A stretch of 64,000 nt of DNA from Sphingomonas sp. AP4-R1 (GTDB lineage Bacteria > Pseudomonadota > Alphaproteobacteria > Sphingomonadales > Sphingomonadaceae). The position numbers were made by a program, and so were the translations under genes. The notes beneath the pieces were generated by a model. That model saw nothing but the letters and a program-made list of their open reading frames with translations. It searched no databases and was not told where the DNA came from. Where the stretch lies: NCBI RefSeq assembly GCF_013113735.1, contig NZ_CP053346.1, positions 5,160,001 to 5,224,000 of the forward strand, written 5' to 3'. Below, one piece after another: positions 25,765 through 35,352 of the stretch (position 1 is its first letter; every line of letters starts with the position of its first letter).

Positions 25765-26859
25765 ATGACCGCATCGCCCATCCGCTACGCCGCTTCCGTC
25801 GAACAGCCGTCACCGGACGAGGCGGAAGCCATCCAAGGTCTGGAACAGACGTTTCAGAAGATCATGGACACCACGACCCGCGACTATGGGCGGGCCGTCC
25901 GTGGCGTCCATGCCAAGGGCCACGGCATCGTACGCGGATCGCTTACCGTTTCCGACGCACTTCCCGTGGAGCTGGCCCAGGGCCTGTTCGCAAATCCCGG
26001 AACCTATGAGACGGTGCTTCGCATATCGACGGCGCCCGGCGACATTCTCGATGACGGAGTCAGCGCGCCGCGCGGCATTGCGCTGAAGGTGCTGGGGGTT
26101 CCCGGCGAGCGTCTGCCCCGATCGGACGACGGCGACCAGGACTTCCTGATGGTCAACGGCCCGGTGTTCGGCGCCCCGACCCCTGCCGCGTTTCTGAAGA
26201 ATTTGAAGCTGCTCGCCGCCACGACCGACAAGGGCGAAGGCCTGAAGAAAGCCTGGTCGGCGACATTGCGCGTGCTCGAGGGTGCGCTCGAGGCGGTCGG
26301 CGGCAGCTCGGTCCTGCTGTCGCAGCTCGGCGGCGCCCCCGAAGTCCATCCGCTCGGCGAGACCTATTTCTCGCAGACCGCCTACCGCTACGGCGAATAC
26401 ATCGCGAAGTTTGCACTCGTGCCAATCTCGGCCGGACTGACCGAAGTGACTGGCGCTAAGGTCAACATCAGCGATCGACCGGACGCCCTGCGCGAGGATG
26501 TTCGCGAGGTGATCGCCGAGCAGGGTGGGACCTGGGAACTGCGGGTGCAACTTTGCCGCGACCTGGAAACGATGCCCGTCGAGGATCCGACCAAGCCCTG
26601 GGATGATAAGGAAAGCCCCTTCCAGACCGTTGCGACGCTCCGCGTCGAACCGCAGGTGGCGTGGGAGCACGGCCGCAGCGATCGCGAGGAAGACAGCCTT
26701 TACTTCAGCCCGTGGCATGGCTTGGCGGCTCATCAACCCCTCGGTTCGATCAACCGCGCTCGGCAACAGGCCTACGAATTCTCCGGCGGCTTTCGCAGTC
26801 GCACCAACGGCTGCCCAATGCACCAGATCAAGCAGCTTAAGGATCTGGATTCCGAATGA
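25765..26859 (+). CDS. Catalase-like heme protein
   Basis: A 364-residue protein of the catalase-related group (smaller than true catalases). It has RGVHAKGHGIVRGSL with a probable distal His, then VLRISTAPGDILDDGVSAPRG, a heme-pocket-like DQDFLMVNGPVF, and a YFSQTAYRYGEY segment. Members may be peroxidases or reductases of organic peroxides; none of these can be decided from sequence. AAGGAG precedes ATG 25765. It overlaps the next SDR gene by ATGA and is preceded by an exact EcfG promoter. Confidence 0.85.
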   Translation: MTASPIRYAASVEQPSPDEAEAIQGLEQTFQKIMDTTTRDYGRAVRGVHAKGHGIVRGSLTVSDALPVELAQGLFANPGTYETVLRISTAPGDILDDGVSAPRGIALKVLGVPGERLPRSDDGDQDFLMVNGPVFGAPTPAAFLKNLKLLAATTDKGEGLKKAWSATLRVLEGALEAVGGSSVLLSQLGGAPEVHPLGETYFSQTAYRYGEYIAKFALVPISAGLTEVTGAKVNISDRPDALREDVREVIAEQGGTWELRVQLCRDLETMPVEDPTKPWDDKESPFQTVATLRVEPQVAWEHGRSDREEDSLYFSPWHGLAAHQPLGSINRARQQAYEFSGGFRSRTNGCPMHQIKQLKDLDSE

Positions 26860-27917
26860 CAGTCCGCTTGAAGCCGCTTTCCGAACAGGTGGTCCTGATC
26901 ACGGGCGCCAGCTCCGGGATCGGCCTCGCTACTGCCCGCGCAGCCGCCAGGCGGGGCGCTGCGGTCGTGCTCGTCGCCCGCACCGAGGCGGCGCTTTCCT
27001 CCATCGTCGAGGGTATCCAGGCGGGAGGCGCACGCGCTGCCTACGCGGTCGCCGATGTCGGCGTTCTGGCTGAGGTCGAGGCAGCCGCAGGCTTGGCCGT
27101 CGAACGCTTCGGTCGGATCGACACCTGGGTGAACTGCGCGGGCGTCGCGATTTACGCGAAGCTGGTGGACACGCCGGCTCATGAACACGAGCGACTTATC
27201 GAGACCAACTATTTCGGAGCAGTTCACGGTGCGTTGAACGGCGTGAGGCATCTGCGCGACCGCGGCGGTGCGCTGATCACCGTCGGCTCGATCGCGTCGG
27301 ACTTCCCGTCTCCGATCATGGGCGCGTATGCGGCTTCAAAGCATGCGGCGAAGGCCTATATCGAGTCCCTCCGCATCGAGATCAACGCCGAGCGCCTGCC
27401 CATCTCGGTCACGCTCATCAAGCCATCCGGCACGAACACGCCGATCGCAGAGCATGCCGCCAACCATCAGGACGGCGAGGCGCTCATCCCTCCCCCCGTC
27501 TACGATCCCGACCTGGTCGCTGAGGCCATCCTCGATGCTGCGGAGAAGCCGCGCCTTGACGTTACCGTTGGCGGCGTGGGGCGTCTGCAGGCGCTGGCCG
27601 CGACGCACTTTCCAGGCCTCTACGCCCGCTTCGGTGGCGCGGTCGCGCCGCTGCTGTCCGATCCGAAACGGCAAAAGACGACAAGCGACAATCTCGATGC
27701 CGCACGTGCCGAGGCCCGCGAACGATCGCTCCATGAGTCAGGTCGGACGTTCAGCCTCTACGCCCCGATCAGCCGCGGACCGCTGGTACCCGTCGTTGCA
27801 GGTTTGGCAGTCACACTTGGTCTGGCTCTCCTTGTCTCTCGAAAGTCGGCATCGTCGGGGGACGCAAAAACGCCGACCACCCTTCCAAAGCCGCGCGTCC
27901 AGCAGAAGAAGCGCTAA
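26856..27917 (+). CDS. SDR oxidoreductase with C-terminal membrane anchor
   Basis: A 353-residue protein. Residues about 10-250 are a classical SDR: TGASSGIG, NCAGV, the VGSIAS serine and the YAASK catalytic pair. Residues about 309-327 (LVPVVAGLAVTLGLALLVS) form one membrane helix followed by a basic tail. It would be anchored to the inner membrane with the enzyme domain inside. The start overlaps the catalase-like gene. A catalase-like plus anchored-SDR pair is common in stress-response clusters of this group; the substrate is unknown. Confidence 0.87.
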   Translation: MTVRLKPLSEQVVLITGASSGIGLATARAAARRGAAVVLVARTEAALSSIVEGIQAGGARAAYAVADVGVLAEVEAAAGLAVERFGRIDTWVNCAGVAIYAKLVDTPAHEHERLIETNYFGAVHGALNGVRHLRDRGGALITVGSIASDFPSPIMGAYAASKHAAKAYIESLRIEINAERLPISVTLIKPSGTNTPIAEHAANHQDGEALIPPPVYDPDLVAEAILDAAEKPRLDVTVGGVGRLQALAATHFPGLYARFGGAVAPLLSDPKRQKTTSDNLDAARAEARERSLHESGRTFSLYAPISRGPLVPVVAGLAVTLGLALLVSRKSASSGDAKTPTTLPKPRVQQKKR

Positions 27918-28768
27918 GCGACTGGCTCCGAAAACGCCCATCGCAACGTGCTGGCAAGACCAAGCGCACCGCCCGTAACGACCGGGCGCAGAAGCGCTGG
28001 GGTGCGGTTGAGACCGTGCATCCGGCGCGCCCAGGCCGGCAACAGGTCGACAGCCGCCTGCGCGGTCATGGCATAGAGCGGGATTGCGAGCGGGTTGTCC
28101 GGCCGATGCTCCAGCACGAGGCGTGACACCTCACGCGTTCGTGCGTCGGCGTGAAGCGAGGCGCGCATGCTCCCGATCAAATCGAGCGCGGCCGCGCGCG
28201 AGGTGGGCACGGGATCGGCACCGACTGCGATCGCGACGCGCGCAAATTCGGCGAAGTACCGATCCTGCTGGGCAAGCGACAAAGGTCGGTCGCCATAGTG
28301 TTGCCAGGCATTGAGAAAGCTAGTTGCCTCGCTGACATGAACCCACGCCAGGAGGGCCGGGTCATCCGCTCGGTAGGCCGTGGCATCCGCCAAGACGCCC
28401 GCGACCGTGCTATGGACGGCGCGAACGCGTTCGATCGCAGCGTTAGCGAGCTCCCTGTCGCCGTAAGTCGTCAACGCAATGAAGCGCGCCGTCCGACGCA
28501 GACGGCCGAGCATGTCGGACCGAAAGTTGGAATGGTCCCACACGCCGGCGAGAACGGCGGGGTGAAGCATCTGGAGGAGCAAGGCGGAGATGCCACCCAC
28601 CATCATGGATGTGACATCGCCGTGAACACGCCAGATCATCGATGTCGATGCGAACAGCGCGTTGGCGCTCCGCTCGACGGGCCTCTCCCCTTTTTCTTGA
28701 TCGTTGAAAAGCTGGCGAACCCGCGCGACGATATCGCCCTTCGCCATGTGCGTTAAGCGAGACAGCAT
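27914..28768 (-). CDS. MpaB-type oxygenase (DUF2236)
   Basis: A 284-residue protein of the MpaB/DUF2236 family, with the characteristic LLLQMLHPAVLAGVWDHSNF and RLRRTARFIALTTYGD blocks and the WVHVSEATSFLNAWQHYG stretch. These are heme-containing oxygenase-like proteins; the latex-clearing protein belongs to the same superfamily. The substrate is unknown. It is convergent with the anchored SDR, overlapping it by four bases. The start may be ATG 28747 (MAKGD) instead of 28768. Confidence 0.82.
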   Translation of the reverse strand: MLSRLTHMAKGDIVARVRQLFNDQEKGERPVERSANALFASTSMIWRVHGDVTSMMVGGISALLLQMLHPAVLAGVWDHSNFRSDMLGRLRRTARFIALTTYGDRELANAAIERVRAVHSTVAGVLADATAYRADDPALLAWVHVSEATSFLNAWQHYGDRPLSLAQQDRYFAEFARVAIAVGADPVPTSRAAALDLIGSMRASLHADARTREVSRLVLEHRPDNPLAIPLYAMTAQAAVDLLPAWARRMHGLNRTPALLRPVVTGGALGLASTLRWAFSEPVA

Positions 28769-28800
28769 TAAACGAGGGTCAATCGCTGACGTTGGCGGTT

Positions 28801-29022
28801 CTAAGCCTTGCCGAGCTCACCGAGCTTTTTGCCGGGTGCTTTCTGCTCGACCTCGGTTTGGCCGCCGTGGCCGAGAAAATCCGACGTGGGCGATTTGTCC
28901 GTATGGGGGTTTGGATAGGCACCGCCGCCGGATTCTCCAGCGCCGCGCACACCCGGCATGGGCGCCTCGCGATCCTTCGAGCCTGCGCCATCCGCCTGCA
29001 TGGGCTGCTTGTCATCGGCCAT
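28801..29022 (-). CDS. Small hydrophilic Gly-rich protein
   Basis: A 73-residue protein (MADDKQPMQADG ... GGGAYPNPHTDKSP ... FLGHGGQTEVEQ). It is highly hydrophilic and probably disordered. I recall similar proteins in other sphingomonads, often near stress genes, with no known function. AGGAG lies upstream of ATG 29022 at good spacing, so the start is firm. It is divergent from the katE gene. Confidence 0.65.
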   Translation of the reverse strand: MADDKQPMQADGAGSKDREAPMPGVRGAGESGGGAYPNPHTDKSPTSDFLGHGGQTEVEQKAPGKKLGELGKA

Positions 29023-29186
29023 GACAAATCTCCTGCATCGAACGGTCAACGCTCAAGCTGCGCAAAGGGCCAAGTTCGTGCCGGTGAGGGGCCTTCAAAA
29101 CGTCCTAACATGGGTTTGTCCGACCGCTTGGATCGCAACCTCCCATGTTTCCCCTGGTTTTGACATGCTTCAGGACAGGAGCATTC

Positions 29187-31328
29187 ATGGCCAAGCGACC
29201 GGGCACCAACGACCGCAAAGACCACGCGGGACCGACGTTCGAAACTGCAGCGGGTGAAGGCGGCGAGACGCATCAGCTGGCGAGCAGCCCCGAGGAGACG
29301 CTGACGACCCAGCAGGGCGTGCCGGTTGCCGACGATCAGAACAGCCTCAAGGCCGGGGAGCGTGGTCCGACCTTGCTCGAGGACTTCCACTTTCGCGAAA
29401 AGATCTTTCACTTCGATCATGAGCGCATTCCGGAACGCGTTGTCCACGCTCGCGGCTTCGGCGCGCATGGTACGTTCACGCTGGCCGAAAATCTTTCTGA
29501 ATTCACGTCCGCTAAGATCCTGACCGAGGTCGGCGAGCAGACGCCCATGTTCGTCCGGTTCTCGACCGTCGCGGGCAATAAGGGCTCGTCCGATCTCGCC
29601 CGCGACGTGCGTGGCTTTGCGGCAAAGTTTTACACCAAGGAGGGTAATTGGGATATCGTCGGGAATAACATCCCGGTGTTTTTCATCCAGGATGCGATCA
29701 AATTTCCCGATCTCATTCATGCCGCCAAGCAGGCGCCCGACCGCGGTTTCCCGCAAGCTCAGACTGCCCATGACAATTTCTGGGACTTCATCAGCCTGAC
29801 ACCTGAGTCGATGCACATGGTGATGTGGATCATGTCGGATCGCACCATCCCGCGCTCCTTCCGTTTTATCGAAGGTTTCGGGGTCCATAGCTTCCGGCTG
29901 ATCAATGCTGAGGGCAAAGGCACCTACGTCAAATTCCACTTCAAGCCGAAGCTGGGGCTTCAGTCAGTGACGTGGAACGAGGCCGTCAAGATCAACGGCG
30001 CTGATCCCGACTTCCACCGCCGCGATCTCTGGGACGCCATCAATATGGGATCGCCGCCCGAGTGGGACCTGGGCGTTCAGCTCTTCGACGATGAGTTCGC
30101 GGACAAATTCGAGTTCGACATTCTCGATGCGACCAAGATCATTCCCGAAGAGCAAATTCCGGTGCGCCGCATCGGATCGTTCGTGCTTGACCGGGTCGTC
30201 GATAACTTCTTCGCCGAAACCGAGCAGGTCGCGTTCTGCACGCAGAATGTCGTGCCGGGCATCGGCTTCACGAACGACCCGCTTCTACAGGGCCGCAACT
30301 TCTCCTATCTCGATACGCAGCTGAAGCGCCTGGGCGGCCCGAATTCTACTCATATCCCGATCAACAGCCCCAAGGTGCCGGTCCAGAACTTCCAGCAGGA
30401 CGGCCACATGGCGATGCGCAATCCGAGGGGTCGCGTAAACTATGAGCCGAACAGCTGGGGTGGACCGCGCGAGAACCCTGCCGCCGGCTACCGTCACTTC
30501 TCCGAAGACCTGACGGGCCGGAAGGTGCAAGCGCGATCGGCGACATTTGCCGACCATTACAGCCAGGCTCGCCAATTTTTCCTTTCTCAGACGTCGATCG
30601 AGCAGAAGCATATTGGCGACGCGCTGGTCTTCGAACTGTCGAAGGTGCAGCGGGTCGATATTCGCGAGAAGATGGTCAGTCACCTGCGGAATATCGATGA
30701 CAAGCTCGCGCGAACGGTCGCGACCGGGTTGCGCCTGAGCAACTTCCCCGATCCGATCGCAGCGGCCTCGCCACCGATCGACTTGCCGCCTTCAGAAGCG
30801 TTGAGCATCATCCGCCGTGGTCCCAACAGCTTTGAGGGGCGCAAACTGGCGATCCTCGTTACCGATGGCGCGTCCGCCAAGATCGTGACGGCCCTGACCA
30901 AGGCGGTCGAGAAGGCCAAGGCCGTCTATGAGGTAGTTACACCGCAGATCGGCGGTGCCCAACTGGATGATGGCACGGTCATCGAAGGCCAGCAAAAAAT
31001 CGATGGCGGCCCCTCGGTGCTTTACGACGCGGTCGCGATCGTGGTGTCGGCGGACGGTGCAGCGCAGCTGGCGATCGACAAGCCAGCCAAGGATTTCGTC
31101 AGCGATGCCTATGCCCATGCGAAATTCATCGGCTTCACGGCCGACGCCCTCCCGTTCCTGGAAAAGGCAGGGGTCGCACCTGACGATATGGATGAGGGTG
31201 TCGTGGCGCTTGATGGAGCCAAGGATGCAAATGCATTCCTTGATCTGTGCGGTAAGCTGCGGCTGTGGGATCGCGAACTGAAGGTCGATCTCGACGCGGC
31301 TGCGTTCCTCGATCCACTTCCGGCTTAA
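29187..31328 (+). CDS. katE: Large-subunit monofunctional catalase
   Basis: KatE breaks down hydrogen peroxide in the cytoplasm. The 713-residue protein is a large-subunit (HPII-like) catalase. The active-site His is H87 in [12 protein letters not shown], followed by [19 protein letters not shown], then the heme-ligand region [15 protein letters not shown] with its Tyr. A C-terminal flavodoxin-like domain starts near residue 550 ([15 protein letters not shown]). ATG 29187 is chosen because AGGAG lies upstream; the in-frame ATG at 29145 lacks a site. It is followed by a strong terminator shared with the convergent ligase gene. No EcfG promoter is visible directly upstream. Confidence 0.95.
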   Translation: MAKRPGTNDRKDHAGPTFETAAGEGGETHQLASSPEETLTTQQGVPVADDQNSLKAGERGPTLLEDFHFREKIFHFDHERIPERVVHARGFGAHGTFTLAENLSEFTSAKILTEVGEQTPMFVRFSTVAGNKGSSDLARDVRGFAAKFYTKEGNWDIVGNNIPVFFIQDAIKFPDLIHAAKQAPDRGFPQAQTAHDNFWDFISLTPESMHMVMWIMSDRTIPRSFRFIEGFGVHSFRLINAEGKGTYVKFHFKPKLGLQSVTWNEAVKINGADPDFHRRDLWDAINMGSPPEWDLGVQLFDDEFADKFEFDILDATKIIPEEQIPVRRIGSFVLDRVVDNFFAETEQVAFCTQNVVPGIGFTNDPLLQGRNFSYLDTQLKRLGGPNSTHIPINSPKVPVQNFQQDGHMAMRNPRGRVNYEPNSWGGPRENPAAGYRHFSEDLTGRKVQARSATFADHYSQARQFFLSQTSIEQKHIGDALVFELSKVQRVDIREKMVSHLRNIDDKLARTVATGLRLSNFPDPIAAASPPIDLPPSEALSIIRRGPNSFEGRKLAILVTDGASAKIVTALTKAVEKAKAVYEVVTPQIGGAQLDDGTVIEGQQKIDGGPSVLYDAVAIVVSADGAAQLAIDKPAKDFVSDAYAHAKFIGFTADALPFLEKAGVAPDDMDEGVVALDGAKDANAFLDLCGKLRLWDRELKVDLDAAAFLDPLPA

Positions 31329-31332
31329 GGGG

Positions 31333-31365
31333 AAAGGCAGCGCCTGTGCAACAGGCGCTGCCTTT
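31333..31365. terminator. Bidirectional terminator between katE and the ATP-dependent ligase
   Basis: AAAGGCAGCGCCTG pairs perfectly with CAGGCGCTGCCTTT over a five-base loop, with A-rich and T-rich ends on the two sides. The stem would end transcription in both directions between two convergent genes. Confidence 0.85.
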
Positions 31366-32417
31366 CAGGAAGACTCGACCAGGATGTCCGCGAGCTCGGA
31401 GGGCTTCAGTTCGCGCTGCAGCTGGTCGGAGCCGCATTGTTTGGGGGCTTTATCCGGGCGCCATCTCAAAAGACGTGTGCCGTGGCGAAAGCGATCGTCG
31501 GTGACCTGGTCGTAAAGCACTTCGACAACGAGTTCTGGTTTGAGCGGCTGCCAATTCACGGATCGGTCGGTCGCCCAACGGCTCTTTCCGCCCGGACTTT
31601 TTCCAGTGAAGCCCGGCGCGCCGATCAGCCTCTCCAGCTTTTTGGTGAGTGCGGGTTTTTCGTCGTCCGACAAGCCGGAACAGAAGCCGACGTGATTGAG
31701 CCTTCCTGCCTGATCATACAGGCCGAGCAGCAGCGATCCGACGAGCAATCCCTCGGTTTCGTAGCGAAAGCCGCCGATCACGCAGTCGGCCGAGCGGCGC
31801 TCCTTCAACTTGACCATCGCGCGCTCGCCGCATCGATACGGTCCCTCACGGCGTTTCGCGATAATGCCATCCAAAGCGCTGCCCGATCGCGCGAGCCACG
31901 CCAGCGCTTGTTCCCGGTCTAGGCTGTAGGGCGACAGGAGCAGGCGATCTCCGAGCCTTTGGGAGAGGACTTGCTCCAGTTTTTTCCGGCGCCGGGACAG
32001 CGGCCACGCCGTCAGATTTTTGCCGTCAGCCATCAGGCAGTCGAAGAGGATAAGCTGGGCCGGGGTCTCGCGTGACAGACGTTCGATCCGCGACGCGGCC
32101 GGATGCAACCGCGCCTGGAGAGCGCCGAACGAGAGATGGTCGCCCTGCGCGACCACAAGTTCGCCATCGAGCACGACATCATCCAACTGCAGGGCAGCCA
32201 GCGCGTCGGTCATCTCCGGGAAGTAACGACCCAGCGATTTGCCCGATTTGGAGATCAAGGCGACATCAGCGCCCCGGCAATGCGCAAGGCACCGAAAACC
32301 ATCCCACTTCGGTTCGAACTGCCAGCCGTCATCAGGCAATTCGGAAATGAGCTTGGCCTCCATTGGCACAAGCTCGGTGTCCCACCATGCTGCCGAAGGA
32401 GAGCCTGCCTGCGTCAC
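31365..32417 (-). CDS. ligC: Stand-alone ATP-dependent DNA ligase (LigC-like)
   Basis: A 350-residue ATP-dependent ligase without extra domains. The nucleotidyl lysine is K37 in FEPKWDGFR, followed by LDGELVV (motif III), LSGK-type adenylation residues, DGIIAKRR (motif IV) and VKLKERR (motif V), and an OB-fold tail. Such LigC-like enzymes seal nicks in base-excision or end-joining repair. The start GTG 32417 overlaps the hemerythrin stop (GTGA), so it is coupled to that gene. A second ligase beside LigD is common in bacteria with end joining. Confidence 0.9.
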   Translation of the reverse strand: MTQAGSPSAAWWDTELVPMEAKLISELPDDGWQFEPKWDGFRCLAHCRGADVALISKSGKSLGRYFPEMTDALAALQLDDVVLDGELVVAQGDHLSFGALQARLHPAASRIERLSRETPAQLILFDCLMADGKNLTAWPLSRRRKKLEQVLSQRLGDRLLLSPYSLDREQALAWLARSGSALDGIIAKRREGPYRCGERAMVKLKERRSADCVIGGFRYETEGLLVGSLLLGLYDQAGRLNHVGFCSGLSDDEKPALTKKLERLIGAPGFTGKSPGGKSRWATDRSVNWQPLKPELVVEVLYDQVTDDRFRHGTRLLRWRPDKAPKQCGSDQLQRELKPSELADILVESS

Positions 32418-32914
32418 TTCGCCAGCGACACGGTCCCGAACGTTCGTGCTTCGGGCGTCGGCAGCTTTTTCTTATACTTTTTGACAAGCTCTTCCTTGCG
32501 CGCTTCGAGCTCGGCACCCAGCGCATCCAGATCGATGTCACTGCGCTTGGCCTGCGAGAACAGGCCCTTCAGAAAGGCTTCTTCTTCATGAACATGATGT
32601 TTGATCTGTTCGGCTAGCACGGTCACCTTCGCGTCGTAGAAATCGTCGCTGGGCTTCCCACCCTCGATCTCGGCAATCAGCACCTTCGCGCCGTCATGTT
32701 CGACATAGCTCTCGTCGAGCAGGTCCGCCTCGACCTTGCCTTTGCAGGCCGGATAGAAGATTTCCTCTTCAATCTGCGTGTGGACGGTGAGCTCCAAACA
32801 GATCTGCTCGGCAAGCTTGCGCTTGGCGACCGCACCGCTGGCGTTTTCGTAGTCGGAAAACAAATCCTCGACCTTGCGATGGTCGGCTTTCAAGAGACTG
32901 ATCGCGTTCGGCAT
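32414..32914 (-). CDS. Hemerythrin-domain protein
   Basis: A 166-residue four-helix protein of the HHE hemerythrin group. The iron-binding His and Glu residues appear in LLKADHRKVEDLF, ELTVHTQIEEEIFYP and KHHVHEEEAFLKG. It would bind a di-iron centre and O2 or sense redox changes. It is encoded directly before the ligase, with a GTGA overlap. The -10 of a near-consensus EcfG promoter lies about 29 bases upstream of ATG 32914. Confidence 0.87.
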   Translation of the reverse strand: MPNAISLLKADHRKVEDLFSDYENASGAVAKRKLAEQICLELTVHTQIEEEIFYPACKGKVEADLLDESYVEHDGAKVLIAEIEGGKPSDDFYDAKVTVLAEQIKHHVHEEEAFLKGLFSQAKRSDIDLDALGAELEARKEELVKKYKKKLPTPEARTFGTVSLAK

Positions 32915-32942
32915 GATGGTTACCCCTGTTGATCGTGATTTC

Positions 32943-32967
32943 AACGCGGCGAGCCGGCGATCGTTCA
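32943..32967 (-). promoter_or_regulatory. Near-consensus EcfG-type promoter before the hemerythrin gene
   Basis: On the minus strand: TGAAC (32967-32963), a 16-base spacer, then CGTT (32946-32943). One mismatch in the -35 (GGAAC expected). Confidence 0.45.
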
Positions 32968-33013
32968 GAGTGGGACGCGATCTTCTCCACCGTATGATTG
33001 GGGAACCGGACGG

Positions 33014-33658
33014 ATGCATGCGCGTCACACAGCCATGTCGGTAAAAGAGCGGCCTCAAGAAGCCCGTGCGAGGGCGACGGCTCCCTTTCGCGATACCCCA
33101 CGCGATCAATCGGCGCTGCTGATCATCGACATGATCTCGACCCTAGAATTTCCTGAAGCTGACAAGATGCTGCCGGCCATCCGATCGGCGGCGCTAGCCA
33201 TCGCGAAATTGCGGGCTGCGGCAGACAGGCAGCGCATTCCGGTCATCTACATCAACGACAATTTTGGCGAATGGCATTCGGAGCGCTTTCGCCTGGTCGA
33301 GCGCGCGCTGCAGAATGCGCGCGCGGTCGACATCGTCTCTGCCTTGGCACCGCGAGACGGGGATTATTTCATCATCAAGCCACAGTTTTCGGGCTTCTAC
33401 GCGACGAACCTTCCCGTCCTCTTACCCAAGCTTGGCGTCGACCGGCTCGTTCTGACCGGCATGGCGGCCGATGTCTGCGTTCTCTTCACCGCCGCCGACG
33501 CGCACATGCGCGACTATCGCTTGTGGATACCGTCCGATGCGGTCTGCGCGATGAGCTCGGCTCGCAAGCGCTGGTCTCTTCAGACCGCACACGCCAGCAT
33601 GGGGGCCGAGACCCGGCCAACGTCGAAGCTCACGCTCTCAAAGTGGCGCAAGAACTGA
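33014..33658 (+). CDS. Isochorismatase-like cysteine hydrolase
   Basis: A 214-residue protein of the isochorismatase-like fold. The catalytic Asp is in LLIIDMIST, the Lys in IIKPQFSGFY, and the Cys in MAADVCVLFTAADA. This triad fits an amidase-type hydrolase (nicotinamidase or similar); the substrate cannot be read from sequence. ATG 33014 is used; ATG 33035 is also possible. It reads opposite to the hemerythrin-ligase operon and is followed by an SDR gene. Confidence 0.85.
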   Translation: MHARHTAMSVKERPQEARARATAPFRDTPRDQSALLIIDMISTLEFPEADKMLPAIRSAALAIAKLRAAADRQRIPVIYINDNFGEWHSERFRLVERALQNARAVDIVSALAPRDGDYFIIKPQFSGFYATNLPVLLPKLGVDRLVLTGMAADVCVLFTAADAHMRDYRLWIPSDAVCAMSSARKRWSLQTAHASMGAETRPTSKLTLSKWRKN

Positions 33659-33729
33659 ACGCGGCGATCGCAGGCGCGTTCAGCAGCAGGCCTCAAACCA
33701 GAGCTCCTCTCATTCGAACAGGGACAGCG

Positions 33730-34488
33730 ATGACCGAATCCGCAGATGCGCATACCGACCGCCCCCCGTTGCAGGGCAAGCGCGCCATCATCAGCGGCGG
33801 CACCACCGGCATTGGTCGGGCGATCGCCGTCTTGTTGGCCAGTTACGGCACCAAGGTTTTTATCTGTGGCCGAAATCCGGTGCATCTGGACGATGCCCTC
33901 GCGCGGATCCGCGAGGTCGGCGAGGGGAGCGGGCTCGCGATCGATCTTTCAGAGCCTGAGAATATCACGCGCTTTTTCAAGGAAGGTGACGCCTATCTGG
34001 GCGGTCTGGACATCGCCGTCATCAATGCGGCCGTGCCTGCCCAGGGTTTGACCGAGATGGGCGAGGCGGAGCTTCGCTACGCCATCGCCACGGATTTCAC
34101 CGCCTACCTGCTGTGCGCACATGCGGCCGCCGAAACGCTCGGGGATCAGGGTGACATCGTCCTCATCGGATCAATGAGCGCCTATGTTTTGGGCGCCGGA
34201 TCGACCGTCTATGCCGGCATGAAATATGGCATTCAGGGTTTCTCCGAGGCGCTTCGCAAGGAATTGGCGCCGAAAGGTGTCAAGGTCAGCCTCGTTGAGC
34301 CGGGCAAGACCGGAGCGGATTTCCAATATCCCGATATTCCTGCTGACGAACAACGGGCCATGATCGCAAGGGATGAAATGCTCCGTGCCGAGGATATCGC
34401 GGTCGGGGTCCATTACCTGCTGACGCAACCGCGGCGCGCGGTCGTCCAGCAATTGACCATCGCTCCGCGTCAACAGCCGAAGGAGTGA
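33730..34488 (+). CDS. Short-chain dehydrogenase/reductase
   Basis: A 252-residue classical SDR with SGGTTGIGRAIA, INAAVP, the IGSMSAY serine region and the YAGMKYG catalytic pair. The substrate is unknown. It lies 71 bases after the cysteine hydrolase gene, and may be on the same transcript. It is the third SDR-type gene in this stress region. Confidence 0.85.
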   Translation: MTESADAHTDRPPLQGKRAIISGGTTGIGRAIAVLLASYGTKVFICGRNPVHLDDALARIREVGEGSGLAIDLSEPENITRFFKEGDAYLGGLDIAVINAAVPAQGLTEMGEAELRYAIATDFTAYLLCAHAAAETLGDQGDIVLIGSMSAYVLGAGSTVYAGMKYGIQGFSEALRKELAPKGVKVSLVEPGKTGADFQYPDIPADEQRAMIARDEMLRAEDIAVGVHYLLTQPRRAVVQQLTIAPRQQPKE

Positions 34489-34764
34489 AGGGTCATGCCT
34501 TGCTGCCTATCGCGCAGATGTCGATAGCAGCCGCAGAGGTTGCCATAGGCTTCGGCGCCCGACGCCGGTTGACCGAGCTTCAGCCCATCCTCCTTGCGGT
34601 CGGCCGCCGGTTGAAAGGGTCCGCTGTCAAGCTGATCTCAATCTAGAGCTTTCAGCGCAAAAACAGTTTAGGCTGATGCGTTTGCGGGCCTGCCTTGCTA
34701 CGGCTCGCGACCGGCTTTCAGACCGTGGCAGCAATCGACGGCTTGCCATGCTGGAGCGGGCGAC

Positions 34765-35352
34765 GTGCGCGATGGTACCGGGAGACGTGAGTTGGATTTG
34801 CCTGAAGTTCCCTCCGAAATCCGCGTTTTCTTCGAAAATTCGCCGGTAGCGCTCGGACTTGCATCGCCCGTGGCCGACCACGAGCTCGTCTTAGTCAACA
34901 AGAGCTTTTACACTTTGACTGGATATCGGCCTTCTGACGCCATCGGCCGCAATTGCCGGTTCCTGCAAGGCGAGGCTGAAAACGGGAGCGCCCGCGCGAC
35001 GCTGCGCGCGTTTCTCGCCGATGACGCGAAGCCCAATGTCCGGACACCCATCATCAACTTCAAGGAAGACGGTACCCCGTTCGTCAACCTTCTCTACATG
35101 TCGCGCCTGCGATCGCTGAGCGGCAACACGCGCTTCATTTTTGCATCTCAGTTTGACGTCAGCCGCTCGCATCCAGATTTGCTCTCTGCCTATGACCGCG
35201 ACCTCGGCTCCACGCTCATCCGGCTCAGCCCGGTCATCGCCGAGAGCGGGCTGATCGTCGAAGGCACGCTCACGACGATAGCCAACACAGCCAATGTCAT
35301 CGCGCAGGCAAAATTGACGCTGGCAGACCTCGACGACGCCTCGTTCCTGTGA
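34765..35352 (+). CDS. LOV-domain photoreceptor protein
   Basis: A 195-residue protein with a LOV/PAS domain at about residues 18-140. The flavin-binding motif GRNCRFLQ is at 61-68, so C64 is the cysteine that would form the blue-light adduct. The rest of the LOV core (FFENSPVALGLASP, INFKEDGTPFVNLLY) is present. It has no effector domain, but its GTGA overlap places it on one mRNA with the CheB/CheR/HWE kinase, so it is probably the split light input of that kinase. The start GTG 34765 has GGAGCGG upstream; a TTG at 34792 is an alternative. Confidence 0.87.
   Translation: MRDGTGRRELDLPEVPSEIRVFFENSPVALGLASPVADHELVLVNKSFYTLTGYRPSDAIGRNCRFLQGEAENGSARATLRAFLADDAKPNVRTPIINFKEDGTPFVNLLYMSRLRSLSGNTRFIFASQFDVSRSHPDLLSAYDRDLGSTLIRLSPVIAESGLIVEGTLTTIANTANVIAQAKLTLADLDDASFL

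Noticed and set aside
28776..28800. CCAAC-N16-CGTT before the MpaB-type gene
   Set aside because: Two mismatches in the -35 box; not convincing as an EcfG promoter.
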